Origin: Allodiplogaster sudhausi
Lineage: Eukaryota > Nematoda > Chromadorea > Rhabditida > Diplogasteridae
Direction of reading: 5' to 3'
Length of the DNA: 64,000 bases
NCBI GenBank assembly: GCA_945643635.1
Contig: CALZFC010000109.1
Span: 242,001 to 306,000 of the forward strand
Position numbers and translations under genes: made by a program. Under the pieces are notes generated by a model that made no database searches, was not told the origin of the DNA, and saw only the letters and a list, made by a program, of their open reading frames with translations. Shown piece after piece: positions 1 through 12,074 of this stretch; within the stretch, counting starts at the first letter, position 1, and each line of letters starts with the position of its first letter.

Positions 1-540
1 GCGTTGTCTTTTTTTTTGGTTGAGTGTTTAAGTGATAAGTCGTCGCTTGCGCCTTTCACTGAACAGAAAAATACATGAACATATACTACTAACTAACAAG
101 GAATTCAATGCTCGAGTCGAGGGGAGCAGAGGAAGAGTAGAGGGGCCCGAGGCGTGGTGGACCGTCGGAGGGGGAGACACCATGGGAAGGGAAGAAGAGA
201 GAAGAGAGGACGGGAGGACAGAAGACCAAGAGACCTAAGGGGGACGCGGCGGTCGGCAAACCGCCTCCGGGGGAGACCTCTAGATGAGTCATATCCAATA
301 CTCAAGTACTTGAGAGAAAGGGGAGGAACAGGAAAGGGAGGAGCTAGGAGAGCGAGCTAACTACAGTATACATAGAAGAAAGAGACATACGTACATACAC
401 ACTAGAAATAGATATACACTAGAATTACACCATTACTCACATACACTTACATATAGAAGAAAGTCATTTAGGGGGAAAAATAAACAAATGAAAAAAGCTT
501 TGCATTTAACAATGCCACCAGTCGTCCTGACTGGACAAAA

Positions 541-653
541 TTGTGTGCTTATCCAGCCCAATCGGGGGTGCGGGCCCGGCCCAACTTTTTTGGGCCCGGC
601 TCCGGGCCCTGGAAAGTTGGGCTGGCCTGCCCTACGAGTATTTTGCACCTCTG
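541..653. mobile_element. hAT-like MITE fragment in intron 4 of R1
   Basis: The GC-rich block GGGCCCGGCCCAACTTTTTT and a terminal CACCTCTG at 646-653 match the R5 element. The left terminus is not found in the preceding 540 bases. Confidence 0.45.
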
Positions 654-689
654 CCCCCTGACACGTCGATAGAGAATAAATTTTCCTAC

Positions 690-2470
690 TTCTGCTCGAT
701 TCGCCTGCAGCCGCACGATTGTTATGGCAGTCAGGGCACAAGCGAGAAAGCCGAAGAGTCCCGATGTCATCGTCAAGATTGCTGAAGGTTGGAAAAAGGT
801 CTAAAATAATGGCCATAAATTATTTTTGTTTCTAACACATATTATGTAAATTGCCAAGGATAGCATGCGATCGACAGAGAGAGCGAGAGAGAAGGAGAGA
901 GAGAGAGAGAAAGAAGGAGAGAGAGAGCGAGAGAAGGAGAGAGTGAAATAGAAAGATAAAGGGTGAGATATAGTGAGCGAGAGACACAGAGTAGTTAAAG
1001 CCAGTTACCTGATCACTGAAAGATTTTTCTATCATGAGCATATAGGAGCCGTTGGCAGAGATAACATTAAATCGAGCAGGCAGCGGCATCCACTAAACGA
1101 GCACAGGCAAAATTGCGACGAGCGCGTAGAATTTACGGCTGTTCTCATTCCAAAACTAGAAGTGTAAAAAAAAGAGTCAGAGATCACTGCCAGCTCCATT
1201 TTCTAAACCTATATGATTAGGTATCATTTTGTTTGCTCTCTTTTGTAAAGCTATGCAGTAATAAATGTTGATGTATATCTGTTCATAGCACTTTTTTTGT
1301 TGCGTATTTAATTTCAACAAATTATATTTTCACTATGACGTTGACTTATTTTAAACTTCAATTAGGGTAAAATTTGTATTATGTACTTAGATATAGTTTT
1401 AAAAAAAACGCGTTAATGTATATGTATAAATTTTGATATAAACATTAAAAAGACGCTTCCATTAGTTGATTTAAGCTGAATTTAATTTTCTTTAAGAAAA
1501 AACAACTCTTTGAAGCAGAAAGTGATATGGAAGATTTAAAAATAAACACCAAAATAAAATTCGTTAAAATAAAGACCTGCGGCATACGCGTTGGCCAGAA
1601 AACGATGGAATATCGATTAAGGGCGGAGATGAGTGAAATTGTGAAGTGAAGCTGATTCCGCCAGCACATCGACAACACCAAGGGCATCAACCAACGTGAA
1701 GGTGTTCCGCCGCCCATTAGGGGAAGCAGCCAGGTGCACCCCCCAGCTGTTGTTAAGCAGCATCAACGGCAGCACGTTCAGCAGAAAGAGTGGCGTACTC
1801 TTAAGACAGCCTATCTGTATGGCTCGATCTGCGCCCTGCACTAGTATCTGTTTTCAGCAAGTTTAAAAATCAAAAGTTTCCTAGTACAGCACTGTATTAT
1901 ACTCTGCTCTACTCTTACAGATGGGCTCTCTTAAAGGAGACATCCGGGGAATAATTATTTTCTCTACCTCTAGATTGTGCAGTAGCGTTCCGTTCTGTAG
2001 CGCTACTGTAGCATCTCGCCTGTTCTAGTCCGGAGAGAGCGTTTAAAAATATAATGGTACTAATAGCTACAGCCTCTAATTAGCTCTACCCGTTATGTTT
2101 AGCATGACTATAATTATGTTGTGATAAGATGAAAATCGTTCCAACATTCTATATATAAGTTTTATGACGAGAAGAAGACCTCCTTTAGAGCAGCCAAAAG
2201 AGAACTCTGTTTTGAGTTTGAGTGGCGTCAAATGAGGCCAATTTCACCGAGTGTCATTTGACATCCGCCCAAAGTACACACCAAAATGACGCCGCCGACG
2301 TAGAGCTTAAAGAAGAAGGTGCTGTACGGCGGCTGAGTACGCCGAGTGAGAAAGAGCGCGAGCAGCACGGCAGAGACTGAGGTCGAGAGGACGCCAAAGA
2401 GAAGACGAGCGAGTTCCAACGAGAACTTGACGAGGCGAGGAGAGGTTGCCGCGCATGAGGAATCGTTCAT
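690..2470 (-). pseudogene. R1: Srg-like chemoreceptor pseudogene, 5' four exons
   Basis: Exons on the minus strand: 2470-2282 (MNDSSCAATSPRLVKF..., TM1), 1799-1577 (TM2-TM3), 1155-1009 (TM4) and 800-690 (TM5). Exon 2 is 223 nt against 222 in intact copies: one extra G in the run coding NNSWG shifts the frame. Exon 3 has an in-frame TAG (complement of 1093-1095) after AILPVLV. Exons 5-7 are not found in the remaining 689 bases, so the copy is either truncated or continues past the window edge. A GC-rich hAT-like fragment sits in intron 4. The closest relative is R5, which shares the NENSRKFY and SANGSYM wording of exon 3. The broken frame is seen directly; the receptor identity is inferred from R2 and R4. 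Confidence 0.7.
1914..1940. mobile_element. Solo end of the foldback family
   Basis: CTTACAGATGGGCTCTCTTAAA in intron 1 of R1 (read as two overlapping parts) matches the right terminus of foldback element 2 with one mismatch. No second end is seen nearby, so it is a relic. Confidence 0.45.
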
Positions 2471-3487
2471 TGTTTTTGCTGTGACTTATGCGGGTTCTTA
2501 AAATGAGTATTGAATGTCTTCATATGAGAAAGCTGTAGCACGCAGAAAGAAAGTTACTGTGATGATAACAATTACCTGGAACATATTGTTCCTAAACGTA
2601 CATACGCGTAGGTACACTCGAAAGGTTGCAGGGAACCGAGCAGGATTTTTAAACCAAAAATAATAATAAAATATTAATGATCACTGTAACTTGTCAGCCG
2701 AAAAGAATGAAAAATAAATTAAATAAAGAGCTCGATTGAAACGTTCATTCAATTAAGAAATGTAAGGTATATGTATAAAAAAAGACTTTATGATAGCAGA
2801 AAGTTTCAGATTTGAAATAATAAACAAATTGTTAATTCCAGACATCTCGAATCGTCTTACTCGTTTCGCTAGACAAACCTTTTTTTATTGTTTTCATTAT
2901 AAATAAATAAGAATTTGCGTATGAAAGGGTGAATTCAAAACAGAGTATGGTTCGACAACAAGCATGTATATATTCATCAGAACATCTTATGAGATGCTCG
3001 TTATAATCTGTTTCTCTTATTGTCACTCTCTCTCTATCTGTCTTCTCTATCTCTCTATTACACTCTCTTGCGCTCTTCCTCTATCTGCGCGTCACCTTTT
3101 CTCTCTATCTCGCCTTCTGTACTCTGGCAAACAATACGTCTACAATTGAGTGAGTCTCACAGAGCGAAAAAACAATGTCAGAATAGAGTTCTTGAAATCA
3201 AAAACTACTTGAAAAATTTCATTTCAGTTTCAAAATTGGTAATTGAGAAAATTTCACTGAATATGAATGACGTCATGAGAAATGATCTGTTTTTTCGCGG
3301 CATAGAAACTAAGCACCAGAGCTACAGATGTAATCTGATAAAGCCATATTTCAGGTTCGACATAGACAAAGAATACAACTTTCAGAAATGTTCGAACGAA
3401 TTGGCTTTCCTCTTATTTGGAGCTGTTTTCTTTTCCTACACACACATCGGCTGAAGTTCCGTACGAGATTGAGAACTAGGTAATAGT
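2471..3487. repeat. Paralogous spacer between R1 and R2
   Basis: Contains blocks found in most inter-receptor spacers: a CTCGATTGAAACG motif, AGACTTTATGA, TTCCAGACATCTCG, CTCGTTTCGCTAGACAA, CATCTTATGAGATGCTC, a (CT)n tract and a terminal GACATAGACAAAGAATACAA block next to the 3' end of R2. No gene seen. Confidence 0.6.
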
Positions 3488-5570
3488 TCAATTTGGCGAT
3501 ACTTTTGCAAATACTCCTTGGCAATCTTTGGACGAGGACGTCGTAGTCGGCTGCCCGTGGCGTCGGCCAAGAAAAAGTTGTCTAGGACGAACCAGCTATC
3601 CATAGATTTTTTTTTAAATTAAAACAATTCAACTGAAATATGTATAATTTTTCGCTTTTCGTACTCCTCTAAAGTTCGATGGTCAGAGTGACCATTTCAT
3701 TATCTGTGCTGATTGTGAAGAGAAAGAGATTCGAACCGTGCATCATTCCGAATTGTTGTCGAGACGAACAGTAGGGACCACGGCGCGCAAAAGGCGTGGA
3801 TTTCGAGGCAGACCTCGACGCCAAGGAAGATGAACGCATAGTTCGTGTCACGAGTGACGTACAAAGACACGTAGATGAAGGCCTTAAAGAAGGGCGATCA
3901 CCGAAAAATATTTAACGCAGGTTTCAAATAATATCAAAAAAGAAAAAAAGTTCAAATAGATTTCGGTACCCAAAGTAGTGCAGACACCGCTGCAAAGAGC
4001 GCTTGAACGGCGCCAACGATCATCAAGTTCCGCTCGACCGAACTACCCCAACGTCTACTTCTCTGCACACGATAAAGGTGACCATTTACAGTGCTGGTCA
4101 GAATTATAGTTTTTCATGCTCATTTCCCTTCAAAGTCTTTGAAAGTGAAACAATTTTAGAGTAGGTTTTAGATACTATCAGATTTTCAGTAGCCGAATAT
4201 TGGTTTCATTGATCCACTACAGAGCGAGAACAAAATCAATAATTTAAATGACCCGGGATCAAGAGTAATAATGTGATTAGCGGCACAACTCCCCCCCACG
4301 AAAGGAAAACTCTTACTTCTGCTCTATTCGCTTGCAGCCGAACGATTGTTATTGCGGTTAAGGCAAACGCGAGGAACCCGAAGACTCCCGACGTCACCGT
4401 CACCACGGCTGAGAGTGGGAAATAGATCTAAAGTTTTTTTTTAGATAAATTTTTTTTTGTATCTGCTAATTTAGACAATTTCCAAAAGAACGAAACGTTT
4501 GAGAGAGACCTCTACATTGCTGATGTACCTGAGGACTCTTTGGACTCTTTCACCTAGGTTCTTGCATACCGTCATCTTTCTCAATCAGTAGTTGCTATCC
4601 AAAAGTTCTGAGAGAGTTGGTAAAGTCACAAACCTGAAAGCTGAACGATTGTTCGACAAAAATTACATAGAAGCAGTTGAGCGTGGTGACAAAAGCTCGC
4701 TCAGGCAATGCCATCCAATAGACAATCGGAGGCAAAATTGCGAGGAGTACGTAGAATTTCTTGCCGTTCTCACTCCAAAACTAGAAGAAGATGAATTAAT
4801 TTTGATACAAACATTAAAAACATTTCGTTGTATTATTTATTTTTCGTGATCGTCCCCCTTTCAATTAGCTTCCCTAAAGACCTGCGGCATACGCGTCGGC
4901 CAGAAAACGATGGAGCATCGATTTAGGGCGCAGATGAGCGAAATTGTGAAGTGAAGTTGATTCCGCCAAAAGGTCGACATAACCAGAGGCATGAACCAGT
5001 GCGAGGGACCGCCACTTTTCATTAGCGGAAGCAGCCACGAGCAGCCCCAGCTGTTATTCAGAAGAGTCAACGGAATCACGTTCAGCAGAAAGAGTGGCGT
5101 GCCCTTAACGAAACCAGAAATTCAATCTTGAATTCACGCTTTTTTGCACATCCAAAATTCCTGAGAACGCGACTAAAATGGTCTAGAAAATTGAAATAGA
5201 TTATGGTTGAGTTATGTCCTACCTTAAAAAAGGACTATCATAGAAAGAAATTATTAATGAACACTAATGCATTCTGTCGTAACTTTATTTTATTTTTAAA
5301 GCGTTTTGTGACATTCACATTTAACCCTGTTACGCAACAGTACCCTGTTGTCTGAAAGCCTTAAAGGAGGACGACACACACCAAAATGGTGCCGACGACG
5401 TAGAGCTTAAAGAAGAAGGTGCTGTACGGCGGCTGAGTACGCCGAGTGAGAAAGAGCGCGAGCAGCACGGCAGAGACTGAGGTTGAGAGGACGCCAAAGA
5501 GAAGACGAGCGAGTTCCACCGAGAACTTGACAAGGCGAGGAGAGGTCGCCGCGCATGAGGAATCGTTCAT
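3488..5570 (-). CDS. R2: Srg-superfamily-like seven-transmembrane chemoreceptor, intact
   Basis: Seven exons on the minus strand: 5570-5382, 5103-4882, 4780-4634, 4427-4317, 4062-3970, 3882-3737, 3581-3488. They join in frame to 333 residues, with GT-AG introns and junctions identical to the paralogues. Exon 1 carries TM1 (ARLLFGVLSTSVSAVLLALF), exons 1-2 TM2, exon 2 TM3 ending in ALNRCSIVFWP, exon 3 TM4, exon 4 TM5, exon 5 TM6 after the VERNL motif, and exon 6 TM7 with IHAFCAPW and TTIRNDA. The tail contains LGRRHGQP and ends KVSPN. The NR..P motif after TM3, ERNL before TM6 and D.H...PW in TM7 fit the nematode Srg/Srv-type receptor group, which acts in chemosensory neurons. Family call is by motif only. 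A TTAA-MITE end lies in intron 5 next to the exon 6 acceptor. Confidence 0.65.
4846..4870. mobile_element. MITE end remnant in intron 2 of R2
   Basis: CGTGATCGTCCCCCTTTCAA is the right terminus of the same family, next to the exon 2 donor. R8 keeps a similar stub at about 38247-38266. Confidence 0.45.
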
Positions 5571-7000
5571 TTGTCGCTTTGACGTAAACTGATGAAGATG
5601 ATGAGCGGCGTGAGCGCAAATTGTGACGTGGGTTGTAAAGTCCTAACTTTTTTGTTCTAACTTTGTTTTCAATGTTTTTGAACGAAAAAAGGTGCTTCTC
5701 ACGAGTCTTATTGTTAGGAAAAAGAGTGAAAATATAAAATATAATCAAAAAGAACAAGATCATAACATTGGTAATAATTGCTCCGTCGAGCTACATACAT
5801 AGATGATGTTATAGCGCTCAAGAAGTGCCATTCGTAGAAGAAACATATGTATAAACAATGGGAAATAACAAACATGCCAGACTTTATGATTCCAGTGAGC
5901 TTCAGACTAGAATAACGAGAAAAAAAGGATACAAGTCCAGATATCTTGGAGATACTCCTCTTACTCGTTTCGCTAGACAATCCCCTTTTGTATTGTTTCT
6001 ACTTATCTAAAAGTGAAAGTGTAAATGCTTCGAAACAATGGACAATAGGTACTACATTCATCAAAACATCTCGTGAGATGCTCAAAATAGTCTATGTTTC
6101 TCATATTTATGTATGTTACATGTATCCCTCCTTCTCTCTTTCTCTCCCTTCTCTGCGTCATATTGGCGTCTGTACTCTTTTGAAATTTATTACCTCTATT
6201 TTTTATTGCACTTTCTCTCTCTCTCTCTTTCTCTCTCACCTTCTCTCCGTCTCTCAATCTCTTTATCTGTCTCTCTCGCTTGTCTCATGGCCGGTATAAC
6301 AGAGATAGCGAAACTTCCTCATGACTGTCTGATTAACAACAGTTATTTTTTTCAGCTGTCCCGTCTCATTCTCTCGCTCATACATTTTCTTTAGCTCTTT
6401 CGTTCTCTTTCTCTCTCATCTCTCCCTCTCAGACTTTTTACTCAAGGCGAATGAGGGTGTGAAACTTGTAATTTATATATACACAACCACAAGATACAAT
6501 TGTTAATTGAATATTTCTCCGCAAGTATATCCAAACTACTTATGTAACAATAGATGTAGCAGTTGAGGAAATAAATCCCAACAATTAGAATTAGATAAAT
6601 CCCAACAATTAGAGTCTTACAATTAGAACGATTACAATTACAATTTCAGAAAAGAGTTAATTACAATTACAATTTCAGAAAAGAGTTCATAAAATCAAAA
6701 ACAACTTGAAAATATTCCCTTTCAGTTTCAAACTCCAAACAATAAACGAAAAAAAATTCAATTAAATATTACATCAGGACAAATGATCTCTTCTTCGTGG
6801 CGTAGAAATTAGGTTACAGAGATTATCTGTCACATGTTCATGTTCGACATAGACAAAGAAAAAACTTTCAGACAATATCTAACTTTTATTTAATTCCAAA
6901 TTTAGCACAAATATTTTTGCTTTCTATGCATACACATCGGCAATAGTTCTGCAATAAATTTTGACATGATTCACATTGGCGATACCTTCAGAAACATTCC
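5571..7000. repeat. Paralogous spacer upstream of R2
   Basis: R2 promoter region. It carries the same blocks as the R1-R2 spacer, including ATCTCGTGAGATGCTC at about 6068, and matches 28840-29480 upstream of R6 closely over several hundred bp. No gene. Confidence 0.55.
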
Positions 7001-7004
7001 TTCA

Positions 7005-7180
7005 CACAAAAAACATTGTTTGATATATCACACAATTTCATACAAACAATTTGTTTCAGTATTGCACCAAAACAATGCTGTTCCATATAGCAAACAATCA
7101 TTGTTTGATGCGCGGTTGTTTGGCATATCAAACAATTTGTTTCAACGAAATTGTTTGGCATATCAAACAATCACAGCGCA
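7005..7180. repeat. Cluster of TTGTTTG...CAAACAA palindromes
   Basis: About six overlapping copies of TTGTTTGGCATATCAAACAA or variants, some exact, in 175 bp. Looks like an internally repeated short element. Confidence 0.55.
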
Positions 7181-7867
7181 GCCGCCTTGGCTCCGCCCCC
7201 TTCTGCTTGCGCACCCATTTTTCATGGAATTTTAGCCGTTTTCTTATATTCTTCGACAAGTTTCGATGCTAATTACCAAACTTTTTAGATATCTAATTAG
7301 CTAACCCTCTTACACACCCTCTCCTACATTCTCTCCGTCTCTCTCTCTCTCTGTGCTATCAGGAATCTCAAACACGACCCATAAACTAGCCAGTTAATCG
7401 TCTTTTGTAGCTATTATTGCTGTTTTCGCTATAAAACAGTTTAAACTGTAGGTAAATCGTGAGAACAAAAGCTGCAAAAGTTGAAAAACTGGCTAACCTG
7501 GTTTATGGGGAAGTGTTGAACAAATGAAAAGGGCGGCGCCCTTAGAGAAGAGAATGGAGAGAGAGAGACAGAAGAGCCAAAAGGTTTTTTCAAGAGTTTT
7601 ACTGCTCAACGTGACTTATGTTGATTCTCTCTCAATCTTTCATTTTTCTACAGAAAAGGCGGTTTTTTGAGGTATTTAATGTTGTAATAAAGTAAGTCTG
7701 AACGATAAGACTTTTAAAAGAAGTTTCCTCATCCGAAGCCTGAGAAGGTCCATAGACAGGCAAGTGACTGTGGAGAGAGAGAGAAAAGAGAGAGAGAGAG
7801 AGAGAGAGAGAAGGAAGGGAGAGAGGGAAAGAAAGAAAGAATTAAAGAAAGACAGAAAGAACTATCC

Positions 7868-8128
7868 TTCTCTTTATAAGTGAACACTGTTCGTGATGTC
7901 AGGAGTTGGCCGTTTGGCAAAAGTTGGATCCCTCGCCTTTGTGCGTGTAATCAAACCGCTCAACGGTATTTATCCGCATCTCTCTGTACCTCATTAGAAC
8001 CGCCTTTCTGTGTAGAATCTAATGACATAGAGAGAGAGTGACCTTTCCGTCTCTTTATAGCGATCACAGCAAAAGAAACACACAAACTCACAAATCTCAG
8101 AAACAGTCGTTTCTGAGATTTGTTAGTT

Positions 8129-8198
<70 letters not shown>

Positions 8199-8255
8199 AG
8201 GGAGAGAGAGAGATAGGGAGAGAGAAGGAGAGAGGGAGCGAGGGAGCGAAACACC

Positions 8256-8292
<37 letters not shown>

Positions 8293-8548
8293 GAGAGAGA
8301 CCATATTGATTGATAATTGAGCGCAGAAACAACTGCGTGTGAGATTTGTGAGTTTTTGTGTTTCTTTTAATGTGAACGCTATAAAGAGACGGAAAGGTCA
8401 CTCTCTCTCTATATCATTACATTCTACACAGAAAGGTGGTAATATAAAATAAGTAAAGTTGAGCGGTTTGATTATACGCACAAATGCGAGGGATCCAACT
8501 TTTGCAACACGGCCAATTCCTGGTTCACTTATAAAGAGAAAGAGAATA
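7868..8548. repeat. Inverted repeat with a (GA)n core
   Basis: Arms 7868-8105 and 8316-8548 are complementary (TTTATAAGTGAAC / GTTCACTTATAAA, GAGGGATCC / GGATCCCTC, GACCTTTCCGTCTCTTTATA and its complement). The centre, 8130-8300, is almost pure (GA)n. Part of the arm recurs at 11280-11345. Confidence 0.65.
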
Positions 8549-8688
8549 TGTTGACTAATGGTACCCAATTGAACGGCGTACTGTCGGTTTTCATGAAAAA
8601 TAAAACGCGCAAAACATGTTGGGAAAACATTGACCACATATGGGTTTGAACCCTTGTGTCGCTGCTCGAGATAAAAGAGAGAGATAAA

Positions 8689-8850
8689 AGACGTAGATAA
8701 AAGCCTTAAATGAGCCACAAAACTAACTCGATCTTTTCGAATTCGCGGCTTTTTTTAACGCACATAATCATTGCATATGTACATATGTACATATATAAAT
8801 GTAGGTATATAGCGGTTTCTCTTCGTACTCCTTTAAAGTATAAAGAACGA
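8689..8850 (-). pseudogene. Relic of a tenth receptor copy
   Basis: About 150 bp resembles R7 from the first codons of exon 6 (AFIYV at about 8704-8689) through the adjoining part of intron 5 (R7: 31740-31880), including the stretch with CTCGATCTT and CGCGGCTTTTTT. Nothing else of a receptor is visible beside it, so this is a fragment carried by rearrangement near the inversion that holds R3. Confidence 0.4.
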
Positions 8851-9127
8851 TTTACAGTAGGGGTGGAGGGTTGTTAGGCTAAAAGAAGAGAGAGAGAGGG
8901 AGCAAGAGAGTTAGAGAGATAAAAAAAGATTTAGAGCGAGAGCCATTGAATAAAAGAGATAAAGAAAAAGAGTCGTCTTTCTGTTTTATTTCTATTCCGC
9001 TTACAACCTTCGTATTATCGTCCGTTATTTTGTCAAATAATTGTTCGTAGTGCCAAACAATAAGAAAAGATGAAGGTTTTGTTCTGCACTTCATTGTCTT
9101 ATTATCTATCTGTCCTCAATTAAGCTG

Positions 9128-9260
9128 TGAAAAAACTATCACCGAAAAATAATTAATGCATGCTCGAATTACCGCGAAGGCACGCGCTCATTCTCCCGGA
9201 CTATTTCAGAGGTCTGACAAATTGGCACAAATGAGCTATTAGAAGAATGAAGAGGTGAAA
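9128..9260. mobile_element. TTAA-type MITE fragment
   Basis: TATCACCGAAAAATAATTAA followed by a GCACGCGCTCATTCTCCCGG stretch is the left half of the family; the right half is absent. Confidence 0.4.
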
Positions 9261-9289
9261 ACACTAAAAAAATACATTGAGACATAGAA

Positions 9290-9343
9290 CAGACGAAGAT
9301 ATATGTAGATAGAAGATGGCGACAGTGGGAGGCATTAGAGCGG

Positions 9344-9391
<48 letters not shown>

Positions 9392-10255
9392 GAGAGTGAT
9401 AGAGAGAGTGAGACTCATTGTCAGACTGTAGTGAGCATCTTACGAGATGTTTTGATGAAAAATACTTGTTGTCGAACCATGCTCTGTGTAGAAGAACTAC
9501 CGTTTCCCACGATTTACATTGATTGAAGCGTTAATGAAACTAAATTGTTTGGCTAGCGAACGAGGAAGGTACGAAATGCTTACATAAAGTTAGACATGTA
9601 TGCTGTTTTCCCATTGTGAATACATTCGTTCATCGAGTAATTCATAAGAGAACATTGCTGTTTCAATCGAGATAAATTTTTTTACTTTCCTTTTATTCAT
9701 TCTTTTAATGTAAATCTTGACCATTAGAAATGCAATTTCTACTTTTATTATTCGTCTTAAAAAAAACCTCTACGGATCCTACCATACTTTAATTCTCGCA
9801 CTACATTGAGATCAAATATGCATATGACGCAGATCCAACTATGTAGCAAAGTCGTCTTACTTTTTCGAATATTTTCTTCGAACTTTCCTGATCTGTACAT
9901 TTTCTGCTACGAGATATATGTGCAACTTGCATATTTTGGAATTTGCCTCGATCGTTTGGTCTTTCTCTCGCAAGTGTCTGATCAGACGTGCTATTAATCT
10001 TGGATGAAAAGAAAAAAAACAACTTTTGTAGTAATGGGGGGGGGATGAACTTGCAATTTTGACATGAATGATGCGCCACTTTACCGCCCGTTCAACCAAT
10101 CAACACGCTATTGTTGATTGACTGATGCCTAAATATATTTCTCACCCACATATTAAGTTCTATACATTATCGTTTTACCTTTTTCATCTACTATGTAATA
10201 TCCTAGGAATTCTTTATAATTAATTCAATATTTTTGTCAGTGAAGGATTCTCCAG
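9290..10255. repeat. Inverted spacer remnant
   Basis: The block ATCTTACGAGATGTTTTGAT with GTCGAACCATGCTC appears here in the opposite orientation to the other spacers, after a (GA)n run (9350-9385). This fits the inversion that turned R3 around. Nothing else recognised. Confidence 0.4.
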
Positions 10256-10396
10256 CCGCCGTAGTAAAGTGTCCCTTTTATGAGGCTAAACATCAGGGTA
10301 CTGACATGAGGCTAACCACTTTAACACTAGGTTTAGCCTCATGTTTACACTGATATCAACATTAAGGCTTCCTTGCTCTTGGTGTCTTTGTTATTC

Positions 10397-10435
<39 letters not shown>

Positions 10436-10454
10436 CGGGAAGATAAAGGAAAGT

Positions 10455-10490
<36 letters not shown>

Positions 10491-10509
10491 CGGGAAGATA
10501 AAGGAAAGT

Positions 10510-10547
<38 letters not shown>

Positions 10548-10665
10548 CGGGAAGATAAAGGAAAGTAAAAGAGAGAGAGAGAGAGAGAGAGAGCGAGAGG
10601 GAGAGGGAGAGAAATAGAGCGACGTGAAGAGAAAGGAGAGAGAGAGAGAGAGAGAGAGATGGGGA
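10397..10665. repeat. Minisatellite of about 66-bp units rich in GA
   Basis: At least three copies of a (GA)n run followed by GTGACGGGAAGATAAAGGAA, then a degenerate fourth. Open frames here are artefacts of the repeat. Confidence 0.75.
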
Positions 10666-11591
10666 GAGAGGGTGGGGAGAGATCGAGATAGAGAGAATGC
10701 AGAAGAGTGTACATATCCACCAGTCTAATATAAGAACCGCTTCATGTGCATGAGCAGCACTGCTCTCCTGTCTCGGTCTCTTTATTTTCTACAACCCTCC
10801 CCCCCTCTTCCCAGCTTCTTCTTTCTTTCTCTTACCCTCTTTTTGTACTCACTCATTCTCTAATTAAACCTTAACATTCCTAATCGGCTTCTGCTCAATT
10901 CTTCCATTAATGGCATTGACAAATTCTTACAATTAGATGCAACAACTTTTATAGATTCAGCCTCATAAAACGAGCATAATAAAAACGATGTTCAGCCGGC
11001 AGCAGCTGAACAAAACGGGCAGCATTTAAGACAGCTGCCCACGCAAACTTGAGCAAGTCGCAACATCGGTTCAGGAACCGGCAAAATCTAGCGATTCCCT
11101 CAATGCAACCGACATTCGACGGATTTTTCGAACAAAGCATTTCTATTGTCCATCGGAGCACTTGCAAGAATTGAGAGCAGGAGGGATACTGGACATTTTA
11201 CTAGCCGTGAATGCGGAAACTTCTTTTTAATGTGCAAAGCTTCAACCTGGCCCTGGTGATATGTAACATAGTTCAAAAAAACCGCCTTTCTCTGTAGAAG
11301 ACCATCATATAGAGAGAGAGCGAACTTTCGGTCTCTCTCTATGTGTTTCTCTCAATTTTCTCTCAAAATGGATGCAAAACAGCACCGGTTGGCTTGGTGC
11401 CAAACATGTTTATTGAGATTTTACTACTTTAATGTATACATATTTATACAAAAATTAACACGATGTAAGAGGATAGGGTGATAGACCGATAAGTAAACTC
11501 TCTCTCGATCTCTCTCAACGATTTATGCTAATTCTCTCAATGAACGCAAAACAATACAATTTGGTTTTTGCCCGGCAACATGAGGTTAATA

Positions 11592-11735
11592 AGAGACAGC
11601 GAGAGAGCATGAATTTTGAAGAGACTCTGCTCAACATGAGGCACAGAATCTTGACTCAATGCGGACCGGGTCAAGATTCTGTGCCTCATGTTGAGCAGAG
11701 TCTCCTCAAAATGCATGCTCTCTCACTTTGTCTCT
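11592..11735. repeat. Strong hairpin
   Basis: Arms of about 60 nt containing GAGACTCTGCTCAACATGAG and its complement are almost perfectly paired, separated by a loop of about a dozen nt (TCAATGCGGACC). The stem could fold in RNA like a precursor of small RNAs, or simply be a nested inverted repeat of the surrounding element. Confidence 0.7.
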
Positions 11736-12043
11736 CCTTCGCCTCATGTTGCTGCCTGATGCTAGCCAGAAAATCATATCAGGCTAACTCTAAGGGAACA
11801 GGCATACACAAGAAGAGTTGCCGTAGATGAGAGAGGAACAGAGATATTAGCCTGATATCAGTAACTTCATCTTTCGCCTCAAAAAAGAGACACTTTACTA
11901 CGGCGGCAGGTGTTATTGTAATCAACTTGATCTCAAATAAATGAAATAAATTTAGGCAAGTCTATTAATGTATGTATGTACATAATAACAAATATACGGG
12001 AACTGTGCTTTCTCTAAGGAAGACGTTTAATATTGCATCATCA

Positions 12044-12050
12044 TTTTCAG
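12044..12050 (+). promoter_or_regulatory. Candidate splice acceptor upstream of R3
   Basis: TTTTCAG lies 24 nt before the ATG. The same heptamer is at a similar distance before R7 (complement of 33512-33518) and R4 (complement of 18579-18585), while the flanking bases vary. It may be a trans-splice or 5' UTR acceptor. Confidence 0.35.
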
Positions 12051-12074
12051 AGTTCTCGGAAATTACAGCGACAA

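Larger units (their letters stand above)
10256..11908. mobile_element. 1.65-kb element with GCCGCCGTAGTAAAGTGTC termini
   Basis: GCCGCCGTAGTAAAGTGTC at 10256 and its complement ending at 11908, followed inward on both sides by a TTTTATGAGGC-like stretch, form terminal inverted repeats of about 31 bp. Inside are a (GA)n minisatellite, a non-coding middle and a strong hairpin. A minus-strand frame at 11167-10949 is open for 72 codons but resembles nothing I know. It ends about 165 bp upstream of R3. Confidence 0.65.

Noticed and set aside
1..430. Purine-rich frames at the left edge
   Set aside because: Low-complexity AG-rich sequence without splice signals or motifs.
541..653. GC-rich block as a bacterial insert or CpG promoter
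   Set aside because: The same GGCCC-rich sequence with CACCTCTG termini recurs in R5 and R8 introns, so it is a MITE.
7005..7180. CRISPR-like array of short palindromes
   Set aside because: Units overlap, lack unique spacers of constant length, and the DNA is eukaryotic.
8620..8665. tRNA from the GGGTTTGAACCC motif
   Set aside because: No D arm or acceptor stem can be formed around it.
10391..10720. Minus-strand open frame rich in Ser-Leu
   Set aside because: It is a translation of a (GA)n minisatellite; the same Ser/Leu/Phe pattern appears in every CT-rich tract.
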